Shown: piece after piece, positions 19,616-28,190 of the stretch
Layout: each line of letters begins with the position of its first letter
How positions within the stretch are numbered: the stretch's first letter is position 1
Assembly (NCBI GenBank): GCA_003427395.1
Contig: BFEA01000202.1
Coordinates: forward strand, 2,429,326 to 2,461,103
Length of the DNA: 31,778 bases
From: Chara braunii
Lineage: Eukaryota > Streptophyta > Charophyceae > Charales > Characeae
Reading direction: 5' to 3'
Notes under the pieces: model-generated
Database searches by the model: none
The model's input: only the letters and a program-made list of their open reading frames with translations
Told to the model about the DNA's origin: nothing
Translations under genes and position numbers: made by a program

Positions 19616-19636
19616 GAGCGGGGAACGTTCCCGCTC
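19616..19636. repeat. 21-bp near-palindrome beside the PBS
   Basis: GAGCGGG (19616-19622) and CCCGCTC (19630-19636) are exact reverse complements around a GAACGTT centre that is itself nearly palindromic. It overlaps the first bases of the primer site. Its position resembles that of retroviral dimer-initiation palindromes. Confidence 0.6.
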
Positions 19637-19644
19637 TGATACCA
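19633..19644 (-). promoter_or_regulatory. Primer-binding site (initiator Met-tRNA)
   Basis: The minus strand reads TGGTATCAGAGC, complementary to the 3' end of plant initiator methionine tRNA. It begins one base after the 5' LTR. This fixes the element's orientation and the LTR boundary at 19646. Confidence 0.95.
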
Positions 19645-19645
19645 C

Positions 19646-19953
19646 TGTGGCGGACCCACCGGGTGAGGTGCTCCGCCTGGGATAGAGATGGAGATGGAAG
19701 ATGAGGGTGGAGCAAGATGGCACAACGCAGCTCCCACGCGGACTCCAACGCACGTACTCCAAAATGTGCGAATGTAGAATGACCAGAAGTATAGACTCTG
19801 GCTGGGGTATACCCCAGCGGACTGACTGAACTGGACTGGACTGGCTGGTACCGACAGAGGTACCGGCCTGGACTGGACTACCCCGGATACAACACAAGCC
19901 TGTGAGAAGAGGCCAAGGGACTGGTCTCACAGGCCAACCAGAGGTCCGCTACA
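19646..19953 (-). repeat. CV1 5' LTR
   Basis: 308 bp with TG..CA ends on the element strand, about 93-94% identical by eye to the 3' LTR apart from the TGGAC array. It should hold the element's promoter; no clear TATA box stands out on the minus strand. Confidence 0.95.
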
Positions 19954-20036
19954 TACACCAAGAAGCTTCAAGGTAGAGCTAGGCATGGCGGCCTGAACTA
20001 GAGCAATCATAACTGCTTTGTGACTGACCTGCCGGG
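19954..20036 (+). mobile_element. G1 LTR-C, right part, after the CV1 insertion
   Basis: Begins with the second copy of TACAC (19954-19958, the right target duplication). It continues the alignment with LTR-B ('agcttcaaggtagagctaggcatgg' here, 'ggcttcagggcagtgtaaggcatgg' there). It is cut near 20036 by the LTR of CV2, so the end of LTR-C is missing. Confidence 0.7.
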
Positions 20037-20382
20037 ATGGCGGTCCGTCAAGATCAAGATGAAGGGATGAGGATGGGGGACATGGAGATGGAGATGGAGC
20101 TGGAAGGTACAACGCAGCTCCAACGTTGACTCAACACGCACGTACTCCAAACTATGCAAGTGAAGAATGTGACTCAAAACAGACTGCACCTAGGGTATAC
20201 CCCCATCGGAATGACTGGACTGGACTAGACTGACCTGGTACCGACACTGGTATCGAGCAGGATTGGATTGAATGAGCAAACAGCATGTTGGGTCAGGCCG
20301 CAGCCTGGTCCAACACGCCGAACAGGCAAAATAGCCAGATAACCCTTGCTCTAGGCCAGGGCAACTAGAGGCACGCTGCACA
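20037..20382 (-). repeat. CV2 3' LTR (diverged)
   Basis: Aligns with the CV1 LTRs through 'ggagatggagatggag', 'cgcagctcc', 'cgtactccaaa', 'gtataccccc' and 'ggactggac', ending near GCTGCACA. Boundaries are good to a few bases only. The TGGAC tract here is short and broken. Confidence 0.7.
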
Positions 20383-21394
20383 ATCCCCAGACCTGTAGTG
20401 GATCACGAGAGCCATAAAGACGTTTCCCCAAAAGCAACAGAACTCTACAAACAATAAAACTGGGAAATCTAGGATGTGGAGCAAGCTCCATGTAAAGTCC
20501 ATGCGATGCAGCCTAAGCTACATAATGTCATTGAAAAAGCAAATGTCTGATATACACATCCTAGCTAACAACAAAAAATAACATATAGCAGGGAACAACT
20601 CTAAAGTCCTAGAGGCAATTGCCTCAGTGCTGAAAGGAAAAGATAGCAATATGTCACAAGATAATGTCGTGTCGTTGAACCACTAAGAGTGGGATGGTCT
20701 CAGAGGGGGTGAATGCCACCTAAGAATCAAAACTCCTAAGGGCAGACACACACGAAGATAGGATGGGTCATCAGGCTCAGGGTGAGGGAATGGTAGTGAA
20801 ATAAAACCAATGACCCTAACAGATAGACCATCAAGGCGGGTAATGCTCGACAAAAGGGTGACACAATAAATTTGGCATAAAGGGTCGACCATAAAAAGGG
20901 AGTCTGTAATAGGGTGGAGATATGCCTAATTGAAGGCATGCAATGACCGACACTAGGGTGATGAGGGTAGTGGGTGAGGGAAACATGCACACAACTCACC
21001 GACAAGGGAGGAAGTCAGATCTGGGAGCAGGGAAGCCAAGGTAACTCTACAGTCTCAATGCCCATGCGATACAAGGAAGAGCCCAACTCTGAGAGAGCCC
21101 AACTCAGGGAGAACCAACTAAGTGAGAACCATCAAGGGAATGCACAAGGTAAGGTGGTGGCGTGAAGTAATTACGTCTAGAGTAGATGAAGCCAATAAAG
21201 TGGCCGAAGTCGAGAAGGTGGATGAAGTCGTCAAGGTGGTCGATGACGTCGATGAAGTAGGAGTCGAGCCAATGTCGAAGCAGAGCCGCAAAACGGTGAC
21301 ATCGTCAGGAGCTGATGGTGGAGTACATGATAGTGTGAGTCAGTGGTACGAAACAGGTAAGTGATGAGAGTGTGAGTTGCAAGACGCGAGGGCA
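20383..21394 (-). mobile_element. CV2 3' non-coding region
   Basis: Matches 10898-11974 of CV1, including the 'gcaagctccatg..gtccatgcgatgca' block and the highly conserved block at 20804-20856. No recognised protein domain. Confidence 0.65.
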
Positions 21395-21852
21395 TCAACG
21401 AGTGCACTGTAGACGCGTGGAGGCGTTCATCTGCTGTTGAAGAACGACCTTAGAGGGAGTGGGCTCATCCTCAACAATCCCCTCAGCCGGAGGAGGAGGA
21501 AGAGGGTCAGTCAACTGAGTAGGAGCAAATGTCTCAATACGAAAAGCATGATCATATGCACACACCAACATTCGGGCGTGCTCCAAGTGCTCGAGGGGCT
21601 CCCAAGTAGCCTCCTCATCAGGATAATCCTTCCAACGCACAAGGTACTCGATGCGTGGAGGGGTATTGTCGGTAACTCGGGGGGATACGACGTCGGAAAC
21701 AACGAATTTCTCATGACCATCCACCATGGTGGGTGGAGGCCGCTCATAAGGGAGTTCCCGAACAACTTGGAGGGTCTGCAATAAGGACGCAACAAGGAGA
21801 TGTGGTATACATCGTGTACGGGAGTCTGTCGAAGGTAATCAGGTAGCTTCAC
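21395..21852 (-). pseudogene. CV2 pol: chromodomain
   Basis: Reads RIEYLVRWKDYPDEEATWEP, so the Trp turned into a stop in CV1 is kept here, with K-D in place of K-G. It continues LEHLEHARMLV and ends in a Pro/Glu-rich tail at 21395. Upstream, VHDVYHISLLRPYCRPS is the junction with the integrase C-terminus. Confidence 0.88.
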
Positions 21853-23020
21853 ACGGAAGTTGGCCGGAGTCGCTGCAATATCAAAACCGACGGCCTAAAG
21901 GATGCGGCATGGACTAAAGAAGCGACGCTTGAATTTGCAAATCGTATGCATTTTGAGTTGCGGGTGGCGTTGATCGACGAGCATATTGTCACCGACTTTG
22001 AATGAGTGATGCATTCGTGATGAGTTCGCTCGTGCGGCCATGCGATTCTAGGAGTCAGCTAAACTCTCATTTGTGCGCCTCATAATCGTCACCATGTGGG
22101 TGATCCGGCCGTCAAGCGCAGGACAACGAGTGTGTGAGCGCAACTGCGACAGTCGTAGTGCGAGGGCGGTAACCAAGGTCGCAATAGAATGGCGGCATCC
22201 TCGTGGTTGACGAAACGGCGTCGTTGTACACAATCCCCACAATGGGTAAGTGTAAGTCTCACCACTAGTCATACCTAATAAACTTTCAAAGGATATTATT
22301 GAGAGTTTGATTGGTGACCTCAATTTGACCATCTGTCTGAGGGTGGTAAGAAGACGAGAAGCGGAACTAGGATCCGTACACCTCGTGTAGGCGTCGCTAG
22401 AATGTGCTGGTACAACGAGGTTCACAGTCGGAGATGATGCTCTTAGGTAAGTCGTGATCTCTCACGACTCGGTCGAAGATGCTGTCGGCAACCTCATGAG
22501 CGCTAATGAGATAGCGGCATGGGATAAAATGTGCACGCTTCGTGAAGCGATCGACAACGACAGAGATGACATCATGACCCCCTCTGGGTGGGAGGGCGGA
22601 GGGTACCAACAAAATCCATCGAGATGGACTGCCAACGACCCTCGGGTATGGGTAGAGGTTGAAGTAACCCATACGGAAGGTGGTTCATGACCCCCTCTGG
22701 GTGGAAGGGAGGAGGGTACCAACAAAATTCATCGAGATGGACTGCCAACGGCCCTCAGGTATAGGTAGAGGTTGAAGTAACCCATACGGAAGGTGGTTCG
22801 CACTATTCACCTCATGGCAGGTAGGATACTTGTGGATGTAGACTTTGACGAAAACCTTGGACTTCGGCCAGACGTATAGGTGGCAAACATGGGCCCACGT
22901 CTTATGAAAGCCCATATGATCGGCATTTGCCTGACCATGAAACTCTTCTACAACCTGAACAAGGAGTTGTCCAGTGAAGGAAACACATATACATGGTTGG
23001 AGCTAACCAGATCTACCATG
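21853..23020 (-). pseudogene. CV2 pol: integrase
   Basis: The frame 22685-22915 gives MGFHKTWAHVCHLYVWPK, then YPTCHE, where the first Cys of CPTC is Tyr. The first catalytic Asp is Asn in this copy (SISMNFVG). A 113-bp duplication then repeats that segment. The frame 22397-22672 carries VVDRFTKRAHFIPCRY and IISDCEPRCTS (second Asp). Further on, frames change repeatedly, so the domain is dead. Confidence 0.85.
22572..22797 (-). repeat. 113-bp tandem duplication in CV2 integrase
   Basis: TCATGACCCCCTCTGGGTGG starts at 22572 and again at 22685. Both units run through 'gagatggactgccaacg' and 'agaggttgaagtaacccatacggaaggtggtt' with few differences. A period of 113 shifts the frame. Confidence 0.9.
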
Positions 23021-23780
23021 CTAGTACACTAGACCGTTCTCACCGAGGGAGTATGAAGGAACGGTCTTGCCACTCCGCAGTGTCGTGTGGATGTCGCGAT
23101 AATTTAGATATTGACAATGTTGAATGCAATATGCATCGATCACAGACTGATCAACGGTGATGACCGAGAGGGCATCAAGATAGATGGGTTCCTGATTGTG
23201 CTCAGGATGGCGGAACAAGGCATCGACGACGCGGCTCATTTCACCTTTCATAGGCTGAGTAGTGAAACAAAACTCGGATAAATCACGCCACAGCATGCCT
23301 GTCGAGGGGAAAGCTTGGGCTCCGTGAGGAAAGTCTGGACAACTGAGTTGTCCATGTGCACAGTGAAGGACGCCCCATGCAGATATGATGCTAATGTCGG
23401 GCGACATAAACTACTGCGAGAACCTCATGCCCATCGACAGTGTGGTTTATCTCGGCAATCAGTAGCAAACGGGAGTAGAAGGCGATCAGACAATCCCTAG
23501 CATGAGTCTCGACAGACTCATCCTTCGTGATGGTCAAAGAGTAAGTGACGGGAGGACTGTCAGTGGAGGGAAGTGGTGGAAAGATAGGCGTCGGTTGAGA
23601 AGCAGTTTCAGCAGGAGAGGAGGGGGAGTAGGAAACATGGGAAAAAAGAGTGAGAAACATTTGAGAAAGTGATCTCCTACTGCAAAATTTGACGTATCGG
23701 ATGTGGCTATGAAGAGACGATCAAAATCGGGGAGACGAAGGAACGCAATGCGTACTTGTTCCGCCGCATGAGAGACGACT
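23021..23780 (-). pseudogene. CV2 pol: RNase H (truncated)
   Basis: Contains RLPDFDRLFIATSDTSNF (first Asp kept), then the Pro-rich insertion also seen in CV1, HEVLAVVY (Glu), and WRDLSEFCFTT with KGEMSRVVDAL. The frame changes between 23407 and 23534. Similarity to CV1 ends near 23780. Confidence 0.85.
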
Positions 23781-23969
23781 GGGACGTGATAGAGATTACA
23801 TAGTCTATACATGACGCGATACATGCAATGAGTCTGCCGAAGACAACTCAAACTCTCAACGATAAAAGAAAGCAATGTCGTTGTCAAAACGACATTTGAA
23901 TAATGTCATGATTTACAAAATATAATAAGTAATGAATTGAATACTTTCAAAAGAAAGTTTCTAAGTCAA
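23781..23969. other. Spacer between CV2 and the Ulp1-type pseudogene
   Basis: AT-rich, no gene. It contains a perfect 9-bp inverted repeat AATGTCGTT (23874-23882) / AACGACATT (23888-23896) with a 5-base loop. Whether this marks an element end or a transcript 3' structure cannot be told. Confidence 0.4.
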
Positions 23970-24785
23970 TCAAATACATCGAAGACAACGACGTTCTAAG
24001 ATACATGATGCCAATTGTCGTCTAATAAGCGGGATATCTTTACAAGAAAACTTGAAAGGTTGATCACCACGTTGCAACAACGTCGCAAACATCAACATGA
24101 ACAGACCGCAACTAGCCCCATCCACTTGTCTTGGAACTCCTTCCACCACAACATTTTCCGCTATCGATTTCCAACTCCTACTCGACCGCCTATGTAATGT
24201 TTGACGTTCCAAATACTGTACTATCAACTCGAAAACTATTGTGAAAACTCGAATCAGCTAGAACACGAGCAAAAAAAGAATTGAAAATTTCGAGGACATT
24301 ATCTCTCAAGTTGACGGAAAGGAGGATTCAGTGATCATTATCTTTGCGGACAGGAACGGAAATAATATCTTATTGAAACAAATCTACATTTTTAGTCCAC
24401 CTTTCCACCCCACCGTGTCCTTGAAGTTGCAGTTTACTGAAGAATAACGAATTAAAGTTGAAGACTTGAAGGCCTGGTGGAATGTCACGTGACGCACATG
24501 CGGTCGACCCCGATAGCGCCATATAGAAATTGACCACCTCATCATTCACCCTGCCGTCAATATGCAAGAGGGTGAGGAAATTTTTTGTTGCAATTCGCAA
24601 TTGACCATCGGCCAAGATAGAGAGAACGGTGTGAGGTGGCACCGAGCCTCGTTTAATATCGTCCAAAACCCTCGAGTTTCGAGGTGTAGTCACTGCAGCG
24701 AATCTTTCCCCGTGTGTTCCACGTGTTGTAGCCCACACTGCACAACATCGAGCAAAGGACACATGGGGTAGTGAAAAACGGATTT
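23970..24785 (-). pseudogene. Ulp1/SENP-like C48 cysteine protease domain, broken
   Basis: The order and spacing fit Ulp1: DGRVNDEVVNFYMAL (usual LNDEVINFYM), FNSLFFSKLQ, VERWTKNVDLF, IISVPVRKDNDH with the catalytic His (24331-24333), IFNSFF where the usual catalytic Asp is Asn (24280-24282), VPRQ with the oxyanion Gln, and DGASCGLFML with the catalytic Cys (24108-24110). It ends IRRQLASCIL. Breaks are TAA at 24370-24372, TGA at 24328-24330 (in place of the Trp after the catalytic His) and a frameshift near 24220. Such enzymes cleave SUMO-type modifiers; this copy cannot. Confidence 0.85.
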
Positions 24786-25054
24786 CTAAGCATTGTCCCC
24801 CTTTGCACGACGCGCTGCTAAGTATTTCTCATACATGGCCAGACCCCTACTCACAGATCGTGGATATGTCCCTTTCTCTGGGGCAAGAAGGGAAAGACAT
24901 TCCTCAATGGCAATGGCATGCTCCTTCCTTCTGATCTCCATATCAACCCCTGATGCCTTTAACATATCCTTGTGTTTTGTCGTCAACCCAGGGACTTTCT
25001 GCAATATATGTTCCGGATATTTCGAGGACCTCCATGTTTGAGACGACCCCACCC
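24786..25054 (-). pseudogene. Exon upstream of the Ulp1 domain
   Basis: The exon begins after acceptor TTCTGTTGTACAG (pyrimidine-rich tract) in phase 1. It encodes SSQTWRSSKYPEHILQKVPG, then a helical, charged stretch (HKDMLKASGVDMEIRRKEHA, EKYLAARRAKG), and meets a TAG at 24786-24788. The TAG lies next to a G5 run; one inserted or deleted base there would lead into the Ulp1 frame. No known domain apart from possible helices. Confidence 0.6.
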
Positions 25055-25808
25055 CTGTACAACAGAAGAAAGACAGAACGGAAAATGAATACACATTTCC
25101 CAACACAAATCCGATGAAAGTGACAATGTGAGAACCACATAATCGTAAAGACACAGAACCTCTCTAATTATAGAACCCCGATTTTGCATGGCCATGAGCA
25201 TCGAGGTGCGTGTGTGCGGCTGAAAAACAAAACGACTAATGCATTCAAGCTTGACATCCCCGCCCTTCACAAAGGAAAACCACCACAAGTCACAGAAGCG
25301 GAAGACCAACGTTCCCCGAAGTTCGGATTTCAGCGGACTTTTCCCCACAGCAGACCCACAGAGACTAACCACATTACGCATCGACATAGGAAGTGCGGAT
25401 CTCAGCTGACTTAAGCCACCACTCTTTCTAAGAAGAAAAAAACGTCATTCCATTTAGTTGGCCACGTTCGTAGCCGGGGAGACTAGTGTGAGGGAATGCT
25501 TCAATAAAAACAAACTTCATAGAAGGATAGATCCTTCCTTTGATGGAGTGTTATGTTTTCATTGAAGTCTTCCCTGTCGACGACCACCAACCTGGTTGGC
25601 TGACAGAAAGGCCGATGAGATGTAGTTGGAAGGACTAGTGGTTGTAGTATGTCGACATTCGGAACTTCCTGTATCGACAGACAATGTGGACAATCCTCGT
25701 GTGTATGGCGCGGACTGTAGTCCGCTGACATCCGGACTACGAAGGAAATCCCACTCACATTTTTGAAAGCCTGGGCGCGCAAACACTATGGCGTTCTTCA
25801 CAACTTAC
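25055..25808 (-). other. Phase-1 intron of the Ulp1-type gene
   Basis: Donor ATTG|GTAAGT (exon ends at 25809) and acceptor TTGTACAG (intron ends at 25055) are both strong, and both exons are in phase 1, restoring a Gly codon across the junction. 754 bp. It contains three copies of the 24-bp palindrome. A 93-codon frame inside (25501-25782) is unassigned; it could be a retained or alternative exon, but I have no support for that. Confidence 0.55.
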
Positions 25809-26840
25809 CAATCGATTTGTCTCTCTGCTCCTTCGTCGGTGCAGTTGGCGCGGGCAAAGCGAGCACGTCGAGAGCTTAAGTGCCGACCCTAGACTTTTTA
25901 GGGGACGTGACATGTTGTCGTCCCATGACCTCGCCTTCCCCTTCGCCGGCGAGGGTAGCCGACAACACCAGAGAGTTCGACGGCGAGAAAGTGAGGGCAG
26001 CTGCCATGGAAGGTTTGACGTTGCTAGTGTTGTCGACGTCAGACATTGTGGATGGATGCGCGGACACGTGCTGGTCGCCGAGGATACCGTCGATAACTTC
26101 TTCGATGCGTATACGGCGACTTGCTTTAGATGGGCTCATAGCAACGGAAGCCTCGTCGAACCGGTGTTGCAGATCGATGACGAACGTGAGTGGTTGGACC
26201 TCATAGTCTTCAGGCTCTGCAGAACTTGCTAACCACCTGTGTTTCCATCTCCATTGTTGTGGCATCGTCGTCGACATTATCCTCACGATGCTCTCCGTAC
26301 AATTGTCCGAACTTGTCAGACGACTTTACAGATCCGGCATCGTCCTCACTGTCCTCCCCTTCGTCGTCTCCAATACCCACGTCCCCTTCGGCACCCTCTC
26401 TTCCTTCAAGGAATTCAATCAGCTTCGTTTCTCCCCCTTCCTCTCCTTCGTCCCCTGCTTCCCCTTCTTCCTCCCCTTCTTCCCCTTCCTTCCCTTCCTC
26501 CATTTCCTCCCCTCCTTCCCTTTCATGCAATTCAGCTCCTTCTGTCTGCGTGCATGCTGCCCCTCCCGGCGGCACGACAATCCCTGGCCGAACCCCCCCG
26601 CCTAAAGAAGTTCGGATCTTGGCGGACTTCGTCGTCTCCGTGTCGCCGGACGCTGCTCTTGTAGCCTCTCGCTCCAATCCTAGTGGCCGTCTTCCCCGCT
26701 CAGGCGACACATTCCCGTCCCTCACCGCACCGCTGCCAATTGTGGGATCCTGGCTCGGCTCCCCCACCCCCGATCGGCTCTACACGGTGGACCGCTGTGG
26801 CGGCACCTCAACCGACGTAGTTCGGATCCCGACGGATTTT
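25318..26840 (+). repeat. Five dispersed copies of a 24-bp imperfect palindrome
   Basis: Copies lie at 25318-25341, 25390-25413, 25717-25740, 26607-26630 and 26817-26840. Each has an 8-base left arm like GAAGTTCG or GTAGTCCG, an 8-base spacer beginning GAT (CTG in the inverted third copy), and a right arm like CGGACTTC. The third copy has perfect arms (GTAGTCCG/CGGACTAC) and lies in the opposite sense. Three are in the intron; two are in the exon, where the minus-strand peptide reads KSAKIRTS and KSVGIRTT. Confidence 0.7.
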
Positions 26841-27110
26841 AACGTTCTGCCAGAGCGGCTACCGAGAGCAACCAAGGCTGCCATCGTCTCCCTCGCTGAG
26901 CCGGCGGATGAAGTCGGGAGGTCGACGGACTGCGTCGCATGCTCCGCCCTGGGGCCAATAGACGGATGTCGATCGACGGCAAAACCCGCCACCCCACCGC
27001 TGCCTCCCGATGTCGTGGTGCCATCGTGAGACCCGCCCTCCCCACTAGGTGGGACTCCTTTGCCACCCCCCGCACTACCAACCCCGTCCCTCCACCGCCT
27101 GGTGCCCCCC
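25809..27110 (-). pseudogene. Gly-rich and acidic linker region of the Ulp1-type gene
   Basis: From a Gly/Ser-rich start near a C10 tract (27105-27114, the likely frameshift site), the frame runs through ARETMAALVALGSRSGRTLK to a TAG at 26780-26782. It then continues in the same frame to a Glu-rich run (26400-26560; EEMEEGKEGEEGEEEGEAG). A frame change near 26235 leads to PEDYEVQPLTFVIDLQHRF and FSPSNSLVLSATLAGEGEGE. A TAA at 25876-25878 precedes the donor site at 25809. It is probably a flexible acidic linker. The 279-codon plus-strand frame over it (26190-27029) is the antisense of the repeats. Confidence 0.5.
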
Positions 27111-28190
27111 CCCCGGAACTCCCGTGCGCCCCACTGGGAGGGGGCACTTTCCAGTCCACCATGCCCTTCGACGGGCTCGTGTCGACCTCGTAGCAGTCCT
27201 CCGTCAGTTCCAACCAGCACTTGTCCTGAAGCTCGTCGAACAGTCGCCCGACTGTGGAAACGACGGATAAGTCGTCGGGTGCAAACGTGTCATTTTCGAC
27301 CCTCACTTTTTGGAGGACCGAAATCCTCGCGAGGTGGAGGAAAGTGGACTTCGACTCGCCAGGGATGGACACCCATCCTGCGCCCGGGACTACGACGGCC
27401 ATGATCCACTCGCCCTTTTGTGTCGCGGGCTGGATGACTCTTGGATGCCAGATCATGCCATGGCCCCAGTCCACCTCAGGCGAATGACTTTGTGGCTCAA
27501 GAAGGAAGTGAATGTTGTCATCCTTCCAAGATGGATGATCGGGCGAGACGTTGGACCCGGGACGCAATGCGCGTTGGGGGACAGCTAGAGCTTTCAGTCT
27601 CTCCAACAACTTCATCAGCGTAGCGCCCGACGTCGGTTTGGCCATCAGCAACACGAGGGGTGTGGGGCTTGTTGACGGACCGACCGACGAGGACCCTCGG
27701 GCGTGCTCCGCCAAAGGTGCGTCATACTGCAGGTCGAGGCTCTCGGTGTCGCTCTCCTCCTCCTTCGCGTTGGCGCCGAACTCGACACCGGTGGTTGACT
27801 CGTCGTCAGTGCAGATCAAGGAAGCATAACTGCTGAACTTCAACTCCTTCTTGGACTTGACGAAGTACAGGGATTGCAGCCTTTCGAGGAAGGTCTTCGC
27901 GTTCATGCGGGAGGCAAAGTGGTGGTTGTCGAGCAACGCCAACATGTGGTCCTTGTCGCGGACGTACTCGGCGTAAGTGTTCTTCCTCGGCTGCGTTTGC
28001 AGAAACAAGAAGTCGTATATCTTGTTCCTCTTCCTCTCATTCAACTTGAACCACATATCCGTCTTGTTGCTCCACACCCGATCCCGTGTTGCCTTCCAAA
28101 CCATGAACTCGCAATTGTCGGCCCCCGAATTGACCTCACTTTTGACGAGTTGCATCGTGAATTGCAACAAGTCGGAGTTCCATTCCATCG
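27111..28190 (-). pseudogene. Middle region of the Ulp1-type gene, unknown domain
   Basis: The best-preserved open stretch (frame 26839-28188). It begins MEWNSDLLQFTMQLVKSEV, followed by VWSNKTDMWFKLNERKRNKI, KTFLERLQSLYFVKSKKELK and a Ser/Asp/Glu-rich linker. A second globular-looking part has MIWHPRVIQPATQKGEWIMA and FLHLARISVLQKVR. Composition is that of a folded soluble protein. The first part directly continues the methyltransferase-like segment upstream after a frameshift near 28190. I do not recognise the family. Confidence 0.6.

Larger units (their letters stand above)
18111..19632 (-). mobile_element. CV1 5' untranslated leader
   Basis: About 1.5 kb between the primer site and gag, long for a plant gypsy element. 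In transcription order it holds a palindrome next to the PBS, purine/pyrimidine-rich stretches, an antisense tRNA-like sequence (19267-19348), G-rich runs, the block shared with 1-1450, an AT-rich tract (about 18640-18720) and the telomere-like repeats. Many short frames exist but none is convincing as coding. Confidence 0.7.
10545..19953 (-). mobile_element. CV1: complete Ty3/gypsy chromovirus, minus strand
   Basis: The element has two direct LTRs (10545-10897 and 19646-19953) with TG..CA ends and an exact 5-bp target duplication. A Met-initiator tRNA primer site, gag, protease, RT, RNase H, integrase and chromodomain follow in order. It is 9409 bp long. By eye the LTRs differ at about 19 of roughly 300 aligned positions, plus one repeat expansion, so the insertion is not recent. 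Pol stays in one frame for 4.3 kb but contains twelve stop codons; gag has further stops. CV1 is therefore structurally complete but unable to move by itself. It sits inside G1 LTR-C, so it is the younger insertion. Confidence 0.95.
20037..23780 (-). mobile_element. CV2: 5'-truncated second chromovirus copy
   Basis: Collinear with CV1 from the 3' LTR through chromodomain and integrase into RNase H, on the same strand. RT, protease, gag, PBS and 5' LTR are absent. The match ends near 23780, just upstream of the RLPDFDRLFI strand of RNase H. It is more decayed than CV1: stops, several frame changes, and a tandem duplication. It is too diverged from CV1 to be a recent duplicate. Confidence 0.85.

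Noticed and set aside
26190-27029. 279-codon plus-strand frame, Pro/Ser-rich
   Set aside because: It is the antisense of the Gly- and Glu-rich linker on the minus strand; its PSSPSS-like runs mirror GAG/GAA repeats.
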